64,000 bases of DNA from Rhodocyclus purpureus. Its GTDB lineage: Bacteria > Pseudomonadota > Gammaproteobacteria > Burkholderiales > Rhodocyclaceae. The DNA is taken from positions 1 to 64,000 of the forward strand of contig NZ_NHRX01000009.1 in the NCBI RefSeq assembly GCF_016653115.1, written 5' to 3'. How positions within the stretch are numbered: the first letter of the stretch is position 1; each line of letters opens with the position of its first letter. Made by a program: the position numbers and the translations under genes. The notes beneath the pieces are model-generated. The model was given only the letters and a program-made list of their open reading frames with translations. It searched no databases and had not been told where the DNA came from. This document shows, piece after piece, positions 1 through 11,057 of this stretch.

Positions 1-2
1 GT

Positions 3-2117
<2,115 letters not shown>

Positions 2118-2176
2118 GCGTTGTTTGCGTGAAACTTCCCGGGCCAAAACGAAGTCACTGTCCCGTATCAGCAGCC

Positions 2177-2287
2177 CGTCATCGCGAGCCCGCAGGGCGT
2201 GACGATCCAGAGCGTAGGGCTCGAATCGGATGGCGAAGACGGAACAACGAACTGGATTGCCACGGCGCTGCGCGCCTCGCAATGACG
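2177..2287. repeat. dispersed inverted repeat of the GTCATTGCGAG / RHCEERSD type
   Basis: Ends at 2177-2211 and 2251-2287 are imperfect inverted copies of each other, starting CGTCATCGCGAG and ending CGCAATGACG. The minus strand translates to RGAQRRGNP, the familiar spurious peptide of this widespread extragenic repeat. It sits between fadH and the broken sulfurtransferase gene and is probably a non-autonomous mobile repeat. Confidence 0.75.
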
Positions 2288-2301
2288 TCAAAGTGGGGCG
2301 C

Positions 2302-3180
2302 TCAGCGCGTCACGGGACGCAGCGGCCGGCCTTCGCCGTCGGGAGTACACCACTCGCTCCACGAACCCGGATAGAGGCGTGCTCCGGAAAGGCCGGCGAT
2401 TTCCATCGCCAGCAGGTTGTGACAGGCCGAGACGCCCGAGCCGCAGTACATGACGCAGGACTCGACCGGGGCGCCGTCGAGCACGGCGAGGAAATCGACG
2501 CGCAGTTCGGCCGCCGGGCGGAAGCGGCCCTCAGCGTCCAGGTTGTCGCCGAAGAAGCGGTTGCGCGCGCCCGGGATGTGGCCGCCGACCGGGTCGATCG
2601 TCTCGTTCTCGCCGCGGAAACGGTCGGGCGAACGCGCGTCGATGAGGCGCAGCGTGGGCGCTGCGAGGCCGGTATCGATCGTCACTGCATCGACAACCGC
2701 AGCTGCCAGTTCGGCGGGCGGCGGCAACTGCAAGTCGGCGGCCGCTGCCGGCAACGCAGGCGGCAGGCTCGACAGCGGCCCGCGCCAGGCGGCGAAACCG
2801 CCGTCGAGGAGCGCGACGCGCCGGTGGCCGAGCCAGCGCAGCAGCCACCACAGACGCGCCGCGATCATGCCGCCGGCGTCGTCTTAGGCGACCACCTGCG
2901 TGCGCTCGCCGAGCAGTCCGAGCCGGCCGAGCTTCTCGGCCAGGACGAGCGGGTCGGGCAAGGGATGGCGGCCGTTGCTGCCGTTCAGCGGGCCCGACAG
3001 GTCACGGTCGAGATGCAGGAAGAGCGCACCCGGCAGGTGCGCTGCCGCGTAGGCACGCTCGCCGTAATCGGGATCGGCGAGCCGATGCCGGCAATCGACG
3101 ACCATCCAGTCCGCGTCACCGAGATGCGCGGCGAGCGTCTCTGCGTCGACCAGCGTCGAGAATGCGGACGGCGCGTGCAT
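2302..3180 (-). pseudogene. sseA: 3-mercaptopyruvate/thiosulfate sulfurtransferase, interrupted by an in-frame TAA
   Basis: The reading frame from the ATG at 3180 to the TGA at 2302 has 293 codons and encodes a two-domain rhodanese. The N-terminal domain includes VDCRHRLADPDYGERAY. The C-terminal domain carries the active-site loop CGSGVSA, which points to mercaptopyruvate sulfurtransferase. Codon 99 (2884-2886) is TAA in the context QVVA-stop-DDAGGM, where the family normally has Tyr in V-x-YDDAGG. Both sides are in the same frame and otherwise intact, so a single TAC or TAT to TAA change explains the break. The downstream half could only restart at the ATG at 2868 and would lack the first domain. 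The enzyme would move sulfane sulfur to cyanide or thiols. A sequencing error is possible. Confidence 0.85.
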
Positions 3181-3200
3181 CGACGCTGTACCGATTGCGC

Positions 3201-3560
3201 TCAGGAGCCCAGTTCGCTGGCGAGCCACTCGCGCGCCGCGTCGGCGTCGGGGAAGACGCGCAGTTCGGCGTTCGCCGACAGCTTGGTCAGCCAGACGCCC
3301 CACACTTCCCAGCGGTGCTCGGAGACGACCGCGATGCGGCGGAAGTCCTTGCCGTGCTGGCGCGAGAAGACGATTTCTTCCCAGGCGACGTCGACGGTGA
3401 AGCCGGTCATCCCGCGCAGGTCGAAGTAGAGGTCGACAGGGACCTCGGTGGTGAGCGCCTCGTCGAAGATCGCCTCGAACTGCTTGAAATCGGCGAGTTC
3501 GAATTCGCCGAGGACGGTCACTTCAACGCGATGCGGCTGGCGGTCGGTCAGGATCATCAT
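3201..3560 (-). CDS. SpoIIAA-like STAS-fold protein (DUF3478)
   Basis: A 119-aa soluble protein containing VDLYFDLRGMTGFTVDVAWEE and a C-terminal DADAAREWL, as in the SpoIIAA-like/DUF3478 family (PF11964). GGAG lies 5-8 bp before two tandem ATG codons at 3560 and 3557; either could be used. The gene lies 20 bp upstream of the broken sulfurtransferase on the same strand and may share its transcript. The biochemical role of this family is not established. A STAS-like fold suggests binding of a small molecule or partner protein, which is inference. Confidence 0.75.
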   Translation of the reverse strand: MMILTDRQPHRVEVTVLGEFELADFKQFEAIFDEALTTEVPVDLYFDLRGMTGFTVDVAWEEIVFSRQHGKDFRRIAVVSEHRWEVWGVWLTKLSANAELRVFPDADAAREWLASELGS

Positions 3561-3628
3561 GCTTCTCCACGCAGGTTGATGAGCAAGTGTAGCACCGGCG
3601 CGCGCGCCGGGTCCCGGCCCGCCCGCGC

Positions 3629-4729
3629 TCAGCCCAGCGCGCGCTTCAGCTCGCGGCGGTAGAAGTCGTGGAAGTGCTCCATCCCGTCTTCAAGCGGCGA
3701 CTGGTAGGGGCCGACCTCGTTCTTGCCGGCCTGCATCAGCGCGCGCCGGCCGCGGTCCATGCGCTCGCCGATCTCGTCGTCCTCGATCGCGGTCTCCATG
3801 TACGCAGCCTGCTGCGCCTCGACGAACTCGCGGTTGTTGGCGACGATCTCTTCCGGATAGTAGAACTCGACGATGTTGAGCGTGCGCTCGGGCGACTGCG
3901 GGATCAGCGACGAGACCACCAGCGTCTTCGGGTACCACTCGACCATCACGTTCGGGAACAGCGTCAGCCACACCGCGCCCTGCTCGGGCAGTCCTTCCGG
4001 GTGCGCGTTGCGCACCGCCTGCTGCCAGCGCTCATAGACCGGAGAACCGGTGCGCTCAAAGCGCGTCAGCCCGACCCGCTGCACCGAGAAGCGCTCGGCG
4101 AACTGCCAGCTCAGGTCGTCGCAGGTGACGAAGTTGCCGAGGCCGGGGTGGAAGGGCGCGACGTGGTAGTCCTCGAGGTAGACCTCGATGAAGGTCTTCC
4201 AGTTGTAATTGCACTCGTGGGCGACGACGCGGTCGAGCTTGTAGCCCGAGAAATCGAAGGCGTCGGTGCCGAGCGCAGCGAGGTCCTCGGCCGGCGAACG
4301 CGGGCCGGTGAACAGCAGGCCGTTCCAGCTCTGCAGGGGCTGCCGGTCGAGCGACAGGCAGGGCTTTTCCTTGAAGCGCGGCGCGCCGACGAGTTCGCCG
4401 TCGGTGCCATAGACCCAGCGGTGCACCGGGCAGACGATGCGCTTCATCTTGCCGGCGCCCTGCAGCATGATCGCCTGCCGGTGGCGGCAGACGTTCGACA
4501 TCTGCCAGATGCCGTCCTCGCGGCGCAGGATCAGGCGTGCGTGGTCGACCGCCTCCAGCGAGCGGTAGTCGCCGCACTCGGGAACCATCAGTTCGTGGCC
4601 GACGTAACCGGGGCCGCCGGCGAAGAAGGCTTGCTGCTCAAGCGCCAGGATGTCGGCGTCGAAATACCAGCCCGCGGGCAGCGGACCACTGGCTGCCGCC
4701 AGTTCGGCGGCAACGGCGTTGTCGGACAT
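3629..4729 (-). CDS. Rieske-type aromatic ring-hydroxylating oxygenase, alpha subunit
   Basis: A 366-aa protein with an N-terminal Rieske 2Fe-2S motif: CRH near residue 82, then CPVH near 100. The C-terminal catalytic domain has EDYHVAPFHPGL, which supplies the two His ligands of the mononuclear iron. These features place it in the ring-hydroxylating oxygenase/choline monooxygenase superfamily. GGAG 7 bp upstream supports the ATG at 4729. No beta subunit, ferredoxin or reductase gene is adjacent, so the electron donor must be encoded elsewhere and the substrate cannot be named. The short gap to the SpoIIAA-like gene (68 bp) allows cotranscription. Confidence 0.8.
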   Translation of the reverse strand: MSDNAVAAELAAASGPLPAGWYFDADILALEQQAFFAGGPGYVGHELMVPECGDYRSLEAVDHARLILRREDGIWQMSNVCRHRQAIMLQGAGKMKRIVCPVHRWVYGTDGELVGAPRFKEKPCLSLDRQPLQSWNGLLFTGPRSPAEDLAALGTDAFDFSGYKLDRVVAHECNYNWKTFIEVYLEDYHVAPFHPGLGNFVTCDDLSWQFAERFSVQRVGLTRFERTGSPVYERWQQAVRNAHPEGLPEQGAVWLTLFPNVMVEWYPKTLVVSSLIPQSPERTLNIVEFYYPEEIVANNREFVEAQQAAYMETAIEDDEIGERMDRGRRALMQAGKNEVGPYQSPLEDGMEHFHDFYRRELKRALG

Positions 4730-4852
4730 GCAACTTCTCCATCAATGAAAACGCCCGTAAGTCGCGCAGCGGGAAGGGAGCAGGCGGCTTGCGGGCGCAA
4801 ATCCGGCGCGCGCGATGCGCGCGGAACGGCGCGATTTTAGCCCCCTTTGCAT

Positions 4853-4881
4853 TTGACCAGAAGCCCCCTTTCCGCTATTTT
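4853..4881 (+). promoter_or_regulatory. sigma70-type promoter of xseB-ispA-dxs
   Basis: TTGACC at 4853-4858 and TATTTT at 4876-4881 are separated by exactly 17 bp and lie 26 bp upstream of the xseB start. The 178-bp gap also separates xseB from the divergent Rieske gene. Confidence 0.6.
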
Positions 4882-4907
4882 GTCGCGTTTCTTCCGATTG
4901 TTCAGCC

Positions 4908-5165
4908 ATGTCGCAATCCGCATCCGCCGCCACGGCAGTCGCCGACGACGGTCCCAGCTTCGAGGCGGCACTCGCCGAGCTCGAGGCGATCGTCGAACGC
5001 ATGGAAGGCGGTCAATTGCCGCTTGAAGAATCCCTGACCGCCTACCGGCGCGGTGCCGAACTGCTGCAGCGCTGCCAGCGCCAGCTCGCCGACGCCGAGC
5101 GGCGCATCCAGATCCTCGACAACGGTACGCTGCGCGAATTCGGCGCGGCGACGGGAGACGCCTGA
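4908..5165 (+). CDS. xseB: exodeoxyribonuclease VII small subunit
   Basis: An 85-aa, mostly helical protein with the family core FEAALAELEAIVERMEGGQLPLEESL and an AYRRGAELLQRCQ helix. XseB joins XseA to form the exonuclease that degrades single-stranded DNA in both directions. Its stop codon overlaps the ispA start by one base (TGATG at 5163-5167), so the two are translationally coupled. This xseB-ispA-dxs order is common in gamma- and betaproteobacteria. xseA is not in the window. Confidence 0.93.
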   Translation: MSQSASAATAVADDGPSFEAALAELEAIVERMEGGQLPLEESLTAYRRGAELLQRCQRQLADAERRIQILDNGTLREFGAATGDA

Positions 5166-6118
5166 TGAGCACCCACACCGCGGCCACTGCCGCCCCACCC
5201 GCAGCCATTCCCTTCGGCGAGTGGATGCACGATGTCCAGGCGCGCATCGAAGTCGCGCTCGACCGCTTCCTGCCCGCGGCCGACGCGATTCCCGATCGCC
5301 TGCACCAGGCCATGCGCTACGTCACCCTCGGTGGCGGCAAGCGCGTGCGGCCGCTGCTCGCCTTCGCCGCCGGCGAACTCACCGGTGCGGCGCCCGAACA
5401 GCTCGAGGTCGCCGCTGCTGCGGTCGAGCTGATCCACGTCTATTCGCTGGTCCATGACGACCTGCCGTGCATGGACGACGACGTGCTGCGCCGCGGCCGT
5501 CCGACCTGCCACGTCGAGTTCGACGAACCGACTGCACTGCTGGTCGGCGACAGCCTGCAAACCCTCGCCTTCGGCCTCTTGGCCGGCGAATCGACCGGCG
5601 GCGCAAGTTCGCCGCTGCTCGCGCTCGCGCCCGCGCGCCAGCTCGAGATGGTCCGCCTGCTGGCGCACGCCAGCGGCTCGCTCGGCATGGCCGGCGGCCA
5701 GGCAATCGACCTCGCCTCGGTCGGCAAGCCCTTGAACCAGCCCGAGCTCGAACTGATGCACGCCTTGAAGACCGGCGCGCTGATCCGCGCCGCGACCCTG
5801 CTCGGCGCGCTCTGCGGCGAAGCGATGGACGACACGGCGCGCGCCGCGCTCGACCGCTTTGCACGTCGCGCCGGCCTGCTCTTCCAGGTCGTAGACGACA
5901 TCCTCGACTGCACCGCGAGCACCGCGACGCTCGGCAAGACTGCCGGCAAGGACGCCGCCGCCGACAAGCCGACCTACGTCAGCCTGCTCGGCCTCAATGG
6001 CGCGCGCGAGTTCGCCGAGCGTCTGCGCAATGAGGCCCTCGAGGCGCTGTCGATGTTCGGCAGCCGCGCCGACCGCCTGATCGCACTCACCGATTTCATC
6101 ACCCACCGCAAGTTTTAG
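5165..6118 (+). CDS. ispA: farnesyl diphosphate synthase (polyprenyl synthetase family)
   Basis: A 317-aa trans-prenyltransferase. The first aspartate-rich motif, HDDLPCMDDD, begins near residue 98; the second, DDILD, lies near 240. GGGKRVRPLL near residue 56 is the diphosphate-binding signature. It condenses isopentenyl diphosphate with DMAPP and GPP to make farnesyl diphosphate for quinones and undecaprenyl phosphate. It overlaps xseB by one base and is followed by dxs, which starts the same pathway. The chain-length determinant region fits FPP synthase, but geranyl or geranylgeranyl products cannot be excluded from sequence alone. Confidence 0.9.
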   Translation: MSTHTAATAAPPAAIPFGEWMHDVQARIEVALDRFLPAADAIPDRLHQAMRYVTLGGGKRVRPLLAFAAGELTGAAPEQLEVAAAAVELIHVYSLVHDDLPCMDDDVLRRGRPTCHVEFDEPTALLVGDSLQTLAFGLLAGESTGGASSPLLALAPARQLEMVRLLAHASGSLGMAGGQAIDLASVGKPLNQPELELMHALKTGALIRAATLLGALCGEAMDDTARAALDRFARRAGLLFQVVDDILDCTASTATLGKTAGKDAAADKPTYVSLLGLNGAREFAERLRNEALEALSMFGSRADRLIALTDFITHRKF

Positions 6119-6148
6119 CCTGCAAGGGCGATGCCCCCGGGAACTGCC

Positions 6149-8032
6149 ATGTCCAACACGACGAACCCCTATCCGCTGCTCGACGCCATCGACGACCCGT
6201 CCGCACTGCGCAAGCTCGACCGGCGAGCCTTGCCGCAACTGGCCAACGAGTTGCGCACCTTCCTCATCAACTCGGTCTCCAAGACCGGCGGTCACCTCTC
6301 GTCGAACCTCGGCACCGTCGAACTGACGATCGCGCTGCATTACGTCTTCGACACCCCCTACGACCGCATCGTCTGGGACGTCGGTCACCAGACCTACGCG
6401 CACAAGACGCTGACCGGCCGCCGCGAGCGCATGGACACCCTGCGCATCCACCGCGGCATCTCCGGCTTCCCCAAGCGCAGCGAGAGCGAGTACGACACAT
6501 TCGGCGTCGGCCACTCCTCGACTTCGATCTCGGCCGCCGTCGGCATGGCCGTCGCCGCGCGCATGAAGGGCGAGTCCAGGAAGACCGTCGCCGTCATCGG
6601 TGACGGCGCGATGTCGGCCGGCCAGCCGTTCGAGGCGCTGAACAATGGCGGCGTGCACGACGCCGACCTGCTCGTCGTCCTCAACGACAACGACATGTCG
6701 ATCTCGCCACCGGTCGGTGCGCTCAACCGCTACCTCGCGCGCCTCTTCTCCGGCAGCACCTTCAACGCGGCGCGCCGCGCCGGCGAGAAGATGCTCGGCG
6801 TCGCCCCGTCGCTGCTCGAATTCGCGCGCCGCGCCGAGGAGCACGTCAAGGGCATGCTCACACCCGGCACGCTGTTCGAGGAATTCGGCTTCAACTACAT
6901 TGGCCCGATCGACGGTCACGACCTCGACTCGCTGATCCCGACCCTGCAGAACCTGAAGAACCTGCGCGGGCCGCAGTTCCTGCACATCATCACCAAGAAG
7001 GGACAGGGCTACCAGCAGGCCGAGGCCAACCCGATCCTCTACCACGGCGTGTCGAAGTTCGAGCCTGCCGTCGGCATCCAGCAGGGCAAGGGCGGTGGCA
7101 AGCTGACCTACACGCAGGTCTTCGGCGACTGGCTGTGCGACATGGCTGCCGCCGACCCGCGCCTCGTCGCGATCACGCCGGCGATGGGTGAAGGTTCGGG
7201 CATGATCCGCTTCTCCGAACGCTACCCGGAGCGCTACTTCGACGTCGGCATCGCCGAGCAGCACGCCGCCACCTTCGCCGCCGGCCTCGCCTGCGAAGGT
7301 CTGAAGCCGGTGCTCGCGATCTACTCGACCTTCCTGCAACGTGCCTACGACCAGGTGCTGCACGACATCGCGCTGCAAAACCTGCCGGTGGTGATGGCGC
7401 TCGACCGCGGCGGCCTGGTCGGCGCCGACGGCCCGACGCACCACGGCTCGTTCGACCTGTCCTTCCTCACCTGCATCCCGAACATGGTGATCATGGCGCC
7501 GGCCGACGAGAACGAATGCCGGCAGATGCTCTCCACCGCCTTCGCCTATGACGGCCCGACCGCGGTCCGCTACCCGCGTGGCTCGGGCATGGGCGTCGCC
7601 GTCGCCAAGGAACTGACGACGCTGCCGATCGGCAAGGGCGAGATCCGCCGCCGCGGCAGCAAGGTCGCGCTGCTCGCCTTCGGCAGCATGCTGAAGCCGG
7701 CGCTCGACGCCGGCGCCGAACTCGACGCGACGGTCGCCAACATGCGCTTCGTCAAGCCGATCGACCGCGAACTGATCCTCGAACTCGCTGCCCAACACAC
7801 GCTGCTGGTGAGCATCGAGGAAAACGCGCTGGTCGGCGGTGCCGGCTCTGAAGTCGCGCGCGTGCTCGAGGAAGCCGGCAGCCAGACCCCGTTGCTGCGT
7901 CTCGGCCTGCCCGACCGCTTCATCGACCACGGCGAACAGGCGATCCTGCTCGCCGAACTCGGCCTCGACGGCGCCGGAATCGCTGCCTCGGTGCGCGAGC
8001 GCCTCGGCGCCGTGCTGCGCGCGGTGGCCTGA
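6149..8032 (+). CDS. dxs: 1-deoxy-D-xylulose-5-phosphate synthase
   Basis: A 627-aa thiamine diphosphate enzyme of typical length. The TPP motif GDGAMSAG...NDNDMSIS is present, the catalytic Glu is in GIAEQHA, and the C-terminal transketolase domain is complete. It condenses pyruvate and glyceraldehyde 3-phosphate to DXP, the first step of the MEP isoprenoid route, which also feeds thiamine and pyridoxal synthesis. I choose the ATG at 6149 because GGGAA lies about 5 bp upstream and the protein then begins [11 protein letters not shown]; the in-frame ATG at 6131 has poor spacing to its AAGGG. It is cotranscribed with ispA and probably folE2. Confidence 0.95.
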   Translation: MSNTTNPYPLLDAIDDPSALRKLDRRALPQLANELRTFLINSVSKTGGHLSSNLGTVELTIALHYVFDTPYDRIVWDVGHQTYAHKTLTGRRERMDTLRIHRGISGFPKRSESEYDTFGVGHSSTSISAAVGMAVAARMKGESRKTVAVIGDGAMSAGQPFEALNNGGVHDADLLVVLNDNDMSISPPVGALNRYLARLFSGSTFNAARRAGEKMLGVAPSLLEFARRAEEHVKGMLTPGTLFEEFGFNYIGPIDGHDLDSLIPTLQNLKNLRGPQFLHIITKKGQGYQQAEANPILYHGVSKFEPAVGIQQGKGGGKLTYTQVFGDWLCDMAAADPRLVAITPAMGEGSGMIRFSERYPERYFDVGIAEQHAATFAAGLACEGLKPVLAIYSTFLQRAYDQVLHDIALQNLPVVMALDRGGLVGADGPTHHGSFDLSFLTCIPNMVIMAPADENECRQMLSTAFAYDGPTAVRYPRGSGMGVAVAKELTTLPIGKGEIRRRGSKVALLAFGSMLKPALDAGAELDATVANMRFVKPIDRELILELAAQHTLLVSIEENALVGGAGSEVARVLEEAGSQTPLLRLGLPDRFIDHGEQAILLAELGLDGAGIAASVRERLGAVLRAVA

Positions 8033-8061
8033 GCAGCGCGCCTCATCCAACAGGAAAAACC

Positions 8062-8877
8062 ATGACCAAAGACGCGAACCAAGCTGTACCGCCCGGCGCT
8101 CCCGCCATGCCCGATGTCCAGAGTTCGGCCGACACGCGGCAGATCGCGATCAACAAGGTCGGCATCAAGTCGATCCGCCACCCGGTCAAGGTTCAGGACA
8201 AGTCCGGTGGCGTGCAGCACACCATCGCCGTGTTCAACATGTACGTCGGCCTGCCGCACAACTTCAAGGGAACGCACATGTCGCGTTTCGTCGAGATCCT
8301 CAACACGCACGAGCGTGAGATCTCGGTCGAAAGCTTCCCGTCGATGCTGCGCAACATGGTCGAGCGCCTCGAAGCCGAGAGCGGCCACATCGAGATGAGC
8401 TTCCCGTACTTCATCAACAAGGCCGCGCCGGTCTCCGGCGTCGAGAGCCTGATGGACTACGACGTGACCTTGATCGGCGACATCTGCGACGGCGAGATCA
8501 CCTCGACCATCCGCGTCGTCGTCCCGGTGACCAGCCTGTGCCCGTGCTCGAAGAAGATCTCGGAGCGTGGCGCGCACAACCAGCGCTCGCACGTCACCGT
8601 CACGCTGACCGCCCGCGACCATGTCTGGATCGAGGAGATCGTCGCCCTGGTCGAAAGCGAGGCCTCGTGCGAACTGTTCGGCCTCCTGAAGCGCCCCGAC
8701 GAGAAATACGTCACCGAACGCGCCTACGACAACCCGAAGTTCGTCGAAGACATGGTCCGCGACGTCGCCGCCCGCCTCAACGCCGAGCCGCGCGTGAAGA
8801 CCTACGTCGTCGAGTCGGAGAACTTCGAGTCGATCCACAACCACTCGGCGTACGCGCTGATCGAGAAGACGGCCTGA
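8062..8877 (+). CDS. folE2: GTP cyclohydrolase FolE2 (type IB)
   Basis: A 271-aa protein with the FolE2 hallmarks: [18 protein letters not shown] near residues 156-173, containing the metal-binding Cys, and a C-terminal [13 protein letters not shown]. It converts GTP to dihydroneopterin triphosphate for folate and related pterins. FolE2 accepts several divalent metals and often replaces or backs up zinc-dependent FolE. It lies 29 bp after dxs with an AGGA ribosome site, so it probably belongs to the same operon. Confidence 0.93.
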   Translation: MTKDANQAVPPGAPAMPDVQSSADTRQIAINKVGIKSIRHPVKVQDKSGGVQHTIAVFNMYVGLPHNFKGTHMSRFVEILNTHEREISVESFPSMLRNMVERLEAESGHIEMSFPYFINKAAPVSGVESLMDYDVTLIGDICDGEITSTIRVVVPVTSLCPCSKKISERGAHNQRSHVTVTLTARDHVWIEEIVALVESEASCELFGLLKRPDEKYVTERAYDNPKFVEDMVRDVAARLNAEPRVKTYVVESENFESIHNHSAYALIEKTA

Positions 8878-8899
8878 TCACCCTGACGACCTGAGCTTC

Positions 8900-8922
8900 A
8901 GCCGGCCCCTGCATGGCCGGCT
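8900..8922 (+). terminator. hairpin after folE2, likely terminator
   Basis: The 8-bp stem AGCCGGCC / GGCCGGCT has a 7-nt loop and lies 22 bp after the folE2 stop. The following tract is only moderately T-rich (TGAAAACTGTTT), so termination may be weak. Confidence 0.5.
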
Positions 8923-9064
8923 TGAAAACTGTTTCAGCTCTCGCTGGCACCCACTGCCAGCAGAAGGCGTCATCAGCTTCCCGCGACGTCAGCCGCCGCA
9001 GCCGCGCCGATGCAGCGCTGGCTTCAGCGAACAGCGACCCGCAATCGCTCGGTGGCTGCCCCTG

Positions 9065-9182
9065 CTAAGCCCTTGCGCCCCTCTCTGGGGCGGGATTCAC
9101 GATCTTTGCAAAGTCGAGCTTGTAGCGCGCCACCTCGTAGGTTTTGCCATCGGCCGCAGTTGTTCGGAAAAACCGAACAACT
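9065..9182 (-). pseudogene. orphan C-terminal gene fragment, unidentified
   Basis: On the minus strand one frame reads DGKTYEVARYKLDF, continues plausibly to a TAG at 9065-9067, and has no start of its own. The composition and length (about 38 codons) look like the tail of a real protein rather than random sequence. I do not recognise the family. Together with the neighbouring rplS remnant it suggests that the 9.0-9.25 kb stretch is debris from a recombination event. Confidence 0.3.
9158..9182. repeat. perfect 10-bp hairpin with A5 loop
   Basis: AGTTGTTCGG and its exact reverse complement CCGAACAACT flank AAAAA. It lies 11 bp from the rplS remnant at 9194. There is no T run on the plus strand. 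It could be a terminator for leftward transcription or the end of a lost element. Confidence 0.5.
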
Positions 9183-9193
9183 GAATCCTTGGA

Positions 9194-9251
9194 CCTTGCG
9201 GACGACGAGCTTTCCCTTGATGCGCGCGGACTTGCCGGAATGCTCGCGTGG
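9194..9251 (-). pseudogene. decayed duplicate of the rplS 3' end
   Basis: By hand alignment 51 of 58 bases match 11063-11120, which encode the last residues of ribosomal protein L19. The conceptual product retains GKSARIKGKLVVRK against [15 protein letters not shown] in the intact gene. The L19 stop codon and the terminator beyond it are not conserved here. The fragment and the true rplS end flank hipBA in direct orientation. Confidence 0.75.
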
Positions 9252-9283
9252 CAACGTCCGGCAAAGATAATTTTACGCTTGAA

Positions 9284-10546
9284 TCACAAAGCTTTCGCCA
9301 GCGGCAGTTCAGCCTGGTGCGCCTCGATTTTCCGAATCAGTGCCTCGGGCACGCCGGCGGCTACAAACTGGCCGTGCCAGACTTCCAGGACCCGCCTTCC
9401 GGTGCTCCGCACCTCCTCGATCACGTCCTCGCGCACTCGATCGACGAGGCCGATTCGGGCGAATAGCGTAGCGAAGGTGTCGAGCGTGATCACCTTGAAG
9501 AGCTTCGCTCCGGCCATGTTGAGCGCCACGGAAATGTCATGCGACGTATAGGCCACCGTCGACACCAGATCGTAGGCAGGCGCCAGGCGGGGGCGCAGTG
9601 GATTGTCGTAGATCAGCGACCAGTTCTTGATGTGGGCGTCGCCGTTGCCCATCAAAACGTTGAGCACCAGCCGCCGCGCCATCTCCTTTACATCGGGCAG
9701 CCCGCCGGCGTAGAGGAGCAGGGTCCGTCCAATCATTTCGTAATTGACCCTTCCGTACTTCTGATGGGTACGCAGATTGAACACCTGGGCGAAGTCTTCG
9801 ACGTGGATGCGCCCATGGTTCGCTCGGTCGAAGCGGCGGATCGCGTAGAACGGCTCTCCCTGTCGATAGCCCGCCATGTCGGGCAAGCCATGAATCCTGT
9901 CCGGCAGCAGTAGTTGGACCTCGGGCACGTCGATCCCGGCGGCGCGGGCGGTTTCCATGGTGGCCGCCTCGACCATCGGCAAGGCTGGAAAGTCGTTCGA
10001 CGGCGGTTTGACGATGTAGTTGCCGAGCATCTTGCCCCCGGCCACGGTGAAGCGCTCGCCTTGGCGCAGCATAGAAAACTTCATCTGCATTCCGCCCAAG
10101 GAGAACTTCAGCTCATGAAGGTCTTCAGCGGTCGGTGCCACGGCGGCGCTCCGACGACGCTTAAGGCGCTCGGGAGTATCGGCCGAACTCAGGATGACGG
10201 CACCGGGTAGATCATGCCCAAGCGCGGAGAGCAGCAGAAACTCTCGGTCCTCATGCACCTTGAGACGCTGGGCGATGCTCCGGCGCAGGGCGCCCTCGGG
10301 AAGAAGATTGGAGAAGAACGAGGGTACCTTTACCGACGCAGACTTGTGCCGGTCGTCCAGGAGAAGCGCACGCGTTGCCTCTTCATCGCCGGGTCGCGCC
10401 AGCGACAGGGAAAGAAGCGGGCGTTCCTCGCCGTATTCGATGTAGCCTTCGTCGATGACGAAAAAGGTCTTCTCGTCCGGGTAGTGCGTCAGATAGCCGA
10501 CCAGCACATCGTTCAGCAAGACCTCGAGGGTGCTCACCCTGTTCAT
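9284..10546 (-). CDS. hipA: HipA-family serine/threonine kinase toxin
   Basis: A 420-aa protein with the HipA N-terminal module (FFSNLLPEG near residue 78) and kinase elements. These are FSLGGMQMKFS (nucleotide loop region), GNGDAHIKNW with the catalytic Asp near residue 303, and APAYDLVS (metal-binding DFG-like site). HipA kinases phosphorylate aminoacyl-tRNA synthetases and arrest growth until the antitoxin restrains them. It overlaps hipB by ATGA (10543-10546), the usual antitoxin-first arrangement. The gene occupies a small island between folE2 and the rplS terminator, flanked by an rplS-end duplication, which suggests horizontal arrival. Its target is not predictable from sequence. Confidence 0.88.
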   Translation of the reverse strand: MNRVSTLEVLLNDVLVGYLTHYPDEKTFFVIDEGYIEYGEERPLLSLSLARPGDEEATRALLLDDRHKSASVKVPSFFSNLLPEGALRRSIAQRLKVHEDREFLLLSALGHDLPGAVILSSADTPERLKRRRSAAVAPTAEDLHELKFSLGGMQMKFSMLRQGERFTVAGGKMLGNYIVKPPSNDFPALPMVEAATMETARAAGIDVPEVQLLLPDRIHGLPDMAGYRQGEPFYAIRRFDRANHGRIHVEDFAQVFNLRTHQKYGRVNYEMIGRTLLLYAGGLPDVKEMARRLVLNVLMGNGDAHIKNWSLIYDNPLRPRLAPAYDLVSTVAYTSHDISVALNMAGAKLFKVITLDTFATLFARIGLVDRVREDVIEEVRSTGRRVLEVWHGQFVAAGVPEALIRKIEAHQAELPLAKAL

Positions 10547-10854
10547 CGCTCGTCGATCAGATCGCTGAACTCGGTGAGCAGATCGACGGGCTTGGCCACC
10601 GTCGGCAGCGACGCACTCCTCGCCATCGCCTGTCCGATCGGGACGAGGGCGACTTCCAGGCCAAGAGACGCCGCGTAGGAGACGAAGGTATCGAGCGTGA
10701 CGTCGCCGCCGTTCTCGATCTTCGAGACGGTCGCCTGGCGCATGCCAAAGACATTCCCCTGAGCGATGCCGGACTGCTCGCGCCGACGCCGCAACTGCTT
10801 GCCGAGACGCGCCAGACTCTCCGGGTTTTTGATTCGTTTTTGTGTATCGCTCAT
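10543..10854 (-). CDS. hipB: HipB-like Xre-family antitoxin
   Basis: A 103-aa protein with a helix-turn-helix (GNVFGMRQATVSKIENG) at about residues 34-50. It has a C-terminal extension ending in LLTEFSDLIDER, as in HipB-type antitoxins. It should neutralise HipA and repress its own operon. Its promoter region is conspicuously AT-rich compared with the surroundings. Translation of hipA is coupled through a 4-bp overlap. Confidence 0.87.
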   Translation of the reverse strand: MSDTQKRIKNPESLARLGKQLRRRREQSGIAQGNVFGMRQATVSKIENGGDVTLDTFVSYAASLGLEVALVPIGQAMARSASLPTVAKPVDLLTEFSDLIDER

Positions 10855-10861
10855 AGCCGAC

Positions 10862-10912
10862 TATTCGCTATCGAGTATAAACTTTCAGTACCGAATACTA
10901 CTCTGAAATATA
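10862..10912 (-). promoter_or_regulatory. candidate hipBA promoter/operator region
   Basis: An AT-rich stretch directly upstream of hipB holds several inverted repeats: TATTCG-N4-CGAGTA at 10862-10877, AGTA-N5-TACT at 10887-10899, and GTATA...TATAC at 10875-10912. HipB-type regulators bind such TA-rich palindromes. Which pair is bound cannot be decided by eye. Confidence 0.4.
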
Positions 10913-10987
10913 CGCCACTACGTATGAAATTCACAATGTTATGCGCGAGACGTGCGGACTCCGGGCTGGATCGTCGACTTCCGGACG

Positions 10988-11016
10988 AAAAAAAGGCAGC
11001 GCCCGAAGACGCTGCC
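10988..11016 (-). terminator. intrinsic terminator of the rpsP-rimM-trmD-rplS operon
   Basis: Read on the minus strand, GGCAGCG pairs with CGCTGCC across an 8-nt loop and is followed by seven T residues. It lies 41 bp after the rplS stop. Confidence 0.85.
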
Positions 11017-11057
11017 CTTCCTCATCCCTTGCCGCCGCAGGCGGCGGCAAGTGCCGG

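Noticed and set aside
5042-8050. 1002-codon minus-strand ORF across xseB, ispA and dxs
   Set aside because: Antisense shadow of three clear genes; no start signal or domain.
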